Assembly (NCBI GenBank): GCA_028673005.1
Contig: CM054113.1
Location: 207,443,504 to 207,507,503 of the forward strand
Source: Tanypteryx hageni
Taxonomy: Eukaryota > Arthropoda > Insecta > Odonata > Petaluridae
Direction of reading: 5' to 3'
DNA length: 64,000 bases
In this document: in pieces, positions 60,472 to 64,000 of the stretch
Position numbering within the stretch: position 1 is the first letter of the stretch
Layout of the letters: each line of letters starts with the position of its first letter
Program-made: the position numbers and the translations under genes
The notes under the pieces: model-generated
Database searches by the model: none
Told to the model about the DNA's origin: nothing
What the model saw: only the letters and a program-made list of their open reading frames with translations

Positions 60472-63400
60472 CGTCGAAAATTCTTCCATTTCGCAACATT
60501 CCCTTCTCGTCTTAAAAGGAACAAGAAATCAAATACAGCGAAACATCGATACAGCGAGAATTTATAAAATTCATAAATATACTTACTCGTTTTAACGAGT
60601 ATTCGTAATATCCGGAAATTTAATTCCGTACAGGCAAGGCTAAGAAATTGACGGCGACGCTGTTTTTGGTCGCTATAATGAAGTTCTCGTAATATGCCGT
60701 TCCTGTTCTATCGAGATTACACTGAAATCGTTATGGTGCTACAGGGAAATTTCAAGACCATGAAAAACGATTTTGTAAAATAAATTCTGCCTGTCCTGGT
60801 AAAATATGAGACGAGTTTTTCTCGGACATACGCGCATGTCTGTGTCGATTCGAAAACCCACCGGAAATTTTGTAAACTTTCAACTGCTAAGGAAATAAAA
60901 ACTTAAAGAATCCAAAAAGTGATGCTGGTCGGACACGAAAACGATCTTTTTTCTCGATACTTTTTGGTCGATTCCTTTTTTTTCTTTAAGGCCAATTCCA
61001 GCGGCGATGTGTTTCTCCGATAAAGTTCGGGAGTTTTTTTTTGAGGTGACACGTTTCCCTCGCTTCGACCAGCTCGACATAATCCGAAAGACCTTTGCCT
61101 TCGGAGGCCCATTCACTTTCTCACGTCTCATCTTCACCGGTGCGGATCAATAACGTTCCTGTCCCAGAGAACACCACGGTCCCGGAAAAGAAAGATCGCC
61201 TTCGCAGAATCAAAAAAAGATCGGCAACACTTTTAACCGACGCGCGCGCAATGTTGAATTAATTTTCGCTGAAGTAGTAGACGGGAGATGTATGAAAAGG
61301 GAGGGTTGCGAGGCACGGTGAAACAATACGATAGTAAATAAACAAAAACTCCTTCACCGTAAAAAGGAAGAGAATACACTCACGCTGCAGGTAGCTGGTA
61401 AACACCGTCGCAGGACCTAAGTCAAAAGGATAGCAATACAATAAACTCGATGCATACGAAAGCATCTACATACATAAAAACAAAAAGTTATGAACAACGA
61501 CTTAGGTCCCATCCCCCACTCCCACCTTTTTCAGTTGCTCACTTAACCGTTCCAAATCCTTTCACTTTCTTCTCCCTCTCCCAACGGTCACTCCTTGTAT
61601 ATATACCCCCTTCTCCCTCCTACACCCCACATTACTGAAAAAACATCGGTGTCTAGTTTTAATTTTTTGTTCGAGTTTACTGTGTGAGTGGATTTTGTAT
61701 GTTTCTGCGTGTGCGTGTGTGATGGGAGGAATACGAGTTTTCGACACGACTTTCATAGATAGATAATTTATTTGAAACATATAGGAATCCCCCAAGTAAC
61801 ATGTTTTATAATAAATAGGAATAAAAATACCAAAATTACAAAATATAACAAAAATACAAAATAAGAAAAAATAATTAACGTTAATTTTTTTAAATGTAAA
61901 CAAAAATTACAAAAATATATCACAAAAATGTCAGTTGCTTAAGGTCCTAAATAACTTGCTCCTAAAAGTATGAAGCGAGTCATGAAGTTGATAAGAGGGT
62001 TGTCTGGCAGGCACCTCATTAACAGTACTTCCCATTCTTGGAATGGGAGAATACCGATATACATTTATTCTTTCGATGATTTCTCAGCCAGGTAACGTCA
62101 CCAACCCCTTAATCAGTACGCTCAATTTTTATATCGAGAAATTTTTAATTCAGTTTGGCTGGGCATTTATCTATTTGCTTTCGTGTAATCAAATCCTCTT
62201 CATATTAGCGACCTTAGCAATCGAAAGGTTGAGAAAAGGCGACGGAGCAGAGTGGTAGCTTTAGGCGGCTGCCGATCTTCAAGTACTCTCGTCCGGTGTC
62301 TTATTTCCCTTAGACCTCAATAAAGACCATCTACAAGAGTCAAACAAACTCATCACACTTACTCGATTTATATAAATCATTTAAACAGAAGGGTAGTGCT
62401 AATCTCATGTAAACGTCTCATCGATGAACGAGTTTTATATATTTATAAACTTAAAATTTAAAAGTATAAATTGAAGGGGGAACATCTTTTGATGTTTATG
62501 GTAAAATGAAGATGAGTTTCCAATGAGAAGCTATAGATTTGTCGAAAAGAAGACGAACAGCGTATTATATCATTCATCCATATTTAATTGATTACGATTA
62601 CAATAAGCCATTAAAATTTTCAATGATAAATCCCTAGGTTCTGATTCCAAAATTCGTTTTCCTATTATTGTTTATAAGTTTCGCGCAAACATTTCTTTCT
62701 TTACTATGGATCCAAATAGTTACGACTTATGCAATCAATTTTTTTTCTCGAGAACGTAACCCTTGACCCAAATTTTTTGTAACGCTACTATGAAAAAGTA
62801 AAATTGATTACGACATTTATTTCTATAAATCAGTAGCCGTCCGTTTTTTGTCTTCGTCCTGTAGCCTTCCTTTAGCGACCTTTCCGACTTACGTCACAAA
62901 ATTGGCAGAATTTCCTCGTTCATATGACGACCCTTTGATACTCTTTTGGCTGCCGCTCATCTTACATCTTTCTTGGCTCGGCCTTAATGTATAATATTAT
63001 TTGATTTCGATATATTCTATATGTCCATGCAAGACTGCAGATCATATTAGTAAAATTTACTCTTTAACCTTCCCTTTTTAGCCAGGTTTATTTCATAAAT
63101 ATTTTTGCACTGTCTGTCCGTTTGAGTAATCAATTAAATTAAAAGAGAAAGTAAACGGTAAGAGATGTAAGACTGAAATTTTCAGGGTATATGCGATCTA
63201 TGATGTCATTTATTACGCTGCTAAAGACCGTTTTAAAGAAATAGATGGGCGGCAGGGGGTGGGTTTCAAATTTTCAAATAAAGATTCTGAGCAAATGGTT
63301 ATGGATAGAATAAAAATTTTCACTATTTTTTAGCCTTTACACCATCATCTATAATATTGCAGAATATATTTTTCAAATTGGGAAATCTTTTTTGGTGAAA

Positions 63401-64000
63401 TCGGAGAGCGAAATGAGAGCCCTTTTCAGTAACATAGTATGTTCATATCATAAGCCAATAGCCATTAGATTAGAAACCTGACATGTGTAAGAGTATGGAT
63501 ACATTTAAAAAAATTAATTACTGCATAAATTACTTTGGCATATAATTATATTACTAAGTTTATAAAGAATTTTAAGTTTACAGTTCAAAATAAACCACAT
63601 TAAATAAAACGCGCTTTTTAGTACTGCGTCAGAAAATTAAGCTCCCATTTTGTTATTTATAATTTCAAGCCCTCGAAACTATAACTAAAAAAATATCCAA
63701 TATCGCGCAAAATCGTTTCCTTATTTGAGTTACCTTTCTATTCCTATGGATCCGTTCAAATTTCTCGCCACACCTCGTTTCGATTTTTTCTCCGCACATT
63801 CATCGCCTTAGGGAGAAATTTCTACCAAAGCACATTCGAACTTATAACGTTTTTCTCCGTTTATCTCTTTGGCACCAAATCATCACAATCTTCACAACTT
63901 TTCTACCAAGTATCGCGTCCCTTCCATCTCGATATTTATTTCCCATGTTTTGAACTCTTAAATATAGTTTTATCACCTCTAAATTGGGTCAGAATAATCT
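60472..64000. other. Upstream intergenic DNA, no gene recognised
   Basis: CpG-containing sequence 5' of norpA. Open frames at 60880-61137, 61259-61465 and 62043-62258 have no recognisable domain. The missing N-terminal exon and promoter of norpA may lie here or beyond the window edge. Confidence 0.5.

Overview
This window is eukaryotic nuclear DNA, most likely from a pterygote insect. It has a multi-exon gene with GT-AG introns, an AT-rich background, many hAT, piggyBac, Harbinger and pogo/Tigger transposon copies, and non-LTR retrotransposon fragments. I cannot name the species. No prokaryotic feature was found.

The one convincing host gene lies on the minus strand from about 58.5 kb down to 21.85 kb. 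It encodes a phosphoinositide phospholipase C beta of the NorpA/PLCB4 class, the effector of Gq signalling and of insect phototransduction. I traced 23 coding exons by reading splice sites and phase; 21 are used per transcript. They give about 1,077 residues: PH domain, EF hands, catalytic X box, X-Y linker, Y box, C2 domain and C-terminal coiled coil, ending in a 22-residue exon with a PDZ-ligand-like tail. The first ~25-30 residues were not located with confidence.

The most interesting point is two pairs of duplicated, phase-compatible and therefore probably mutually exclusive exons. One pair lies at the PH/EF border (54162-54241 and 49996-50075, both 80 nt). The other covers the X-Y linker and the start of the Y box (40667-40829 and 39459-39615). 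In each pair the upstream copy resembles the vertebrate PLCB4 type and the downstream copy resembles Drosophila NorpA, so the locus could make four catalytic isoforms.

Layout. 1-18.9 kb is CpG-containing intergenic DNA with purine-rich tracts (about 0.5-0.9 and 10.6-11.5 kb), a foldback element, a Harbinger derivative, several hAT MITEs (one nested pair) and no recognisable gene. 19-59.3 kb is the gene, visibly poor in CpG, as expected for a germline-methylated gene body. Its last intron (9.1 kb) holds a dead piggyBac element carrying a jockey-like LINE. Other introns hold hAT, pogo/Tigger and LINE fragments, several with 8-bp (hAT) or TA duplications. 59.5-64 kb returns to CpG-containing sequence and holds a possible first exon, one hAT MITE and otherwise unexplained DNA.
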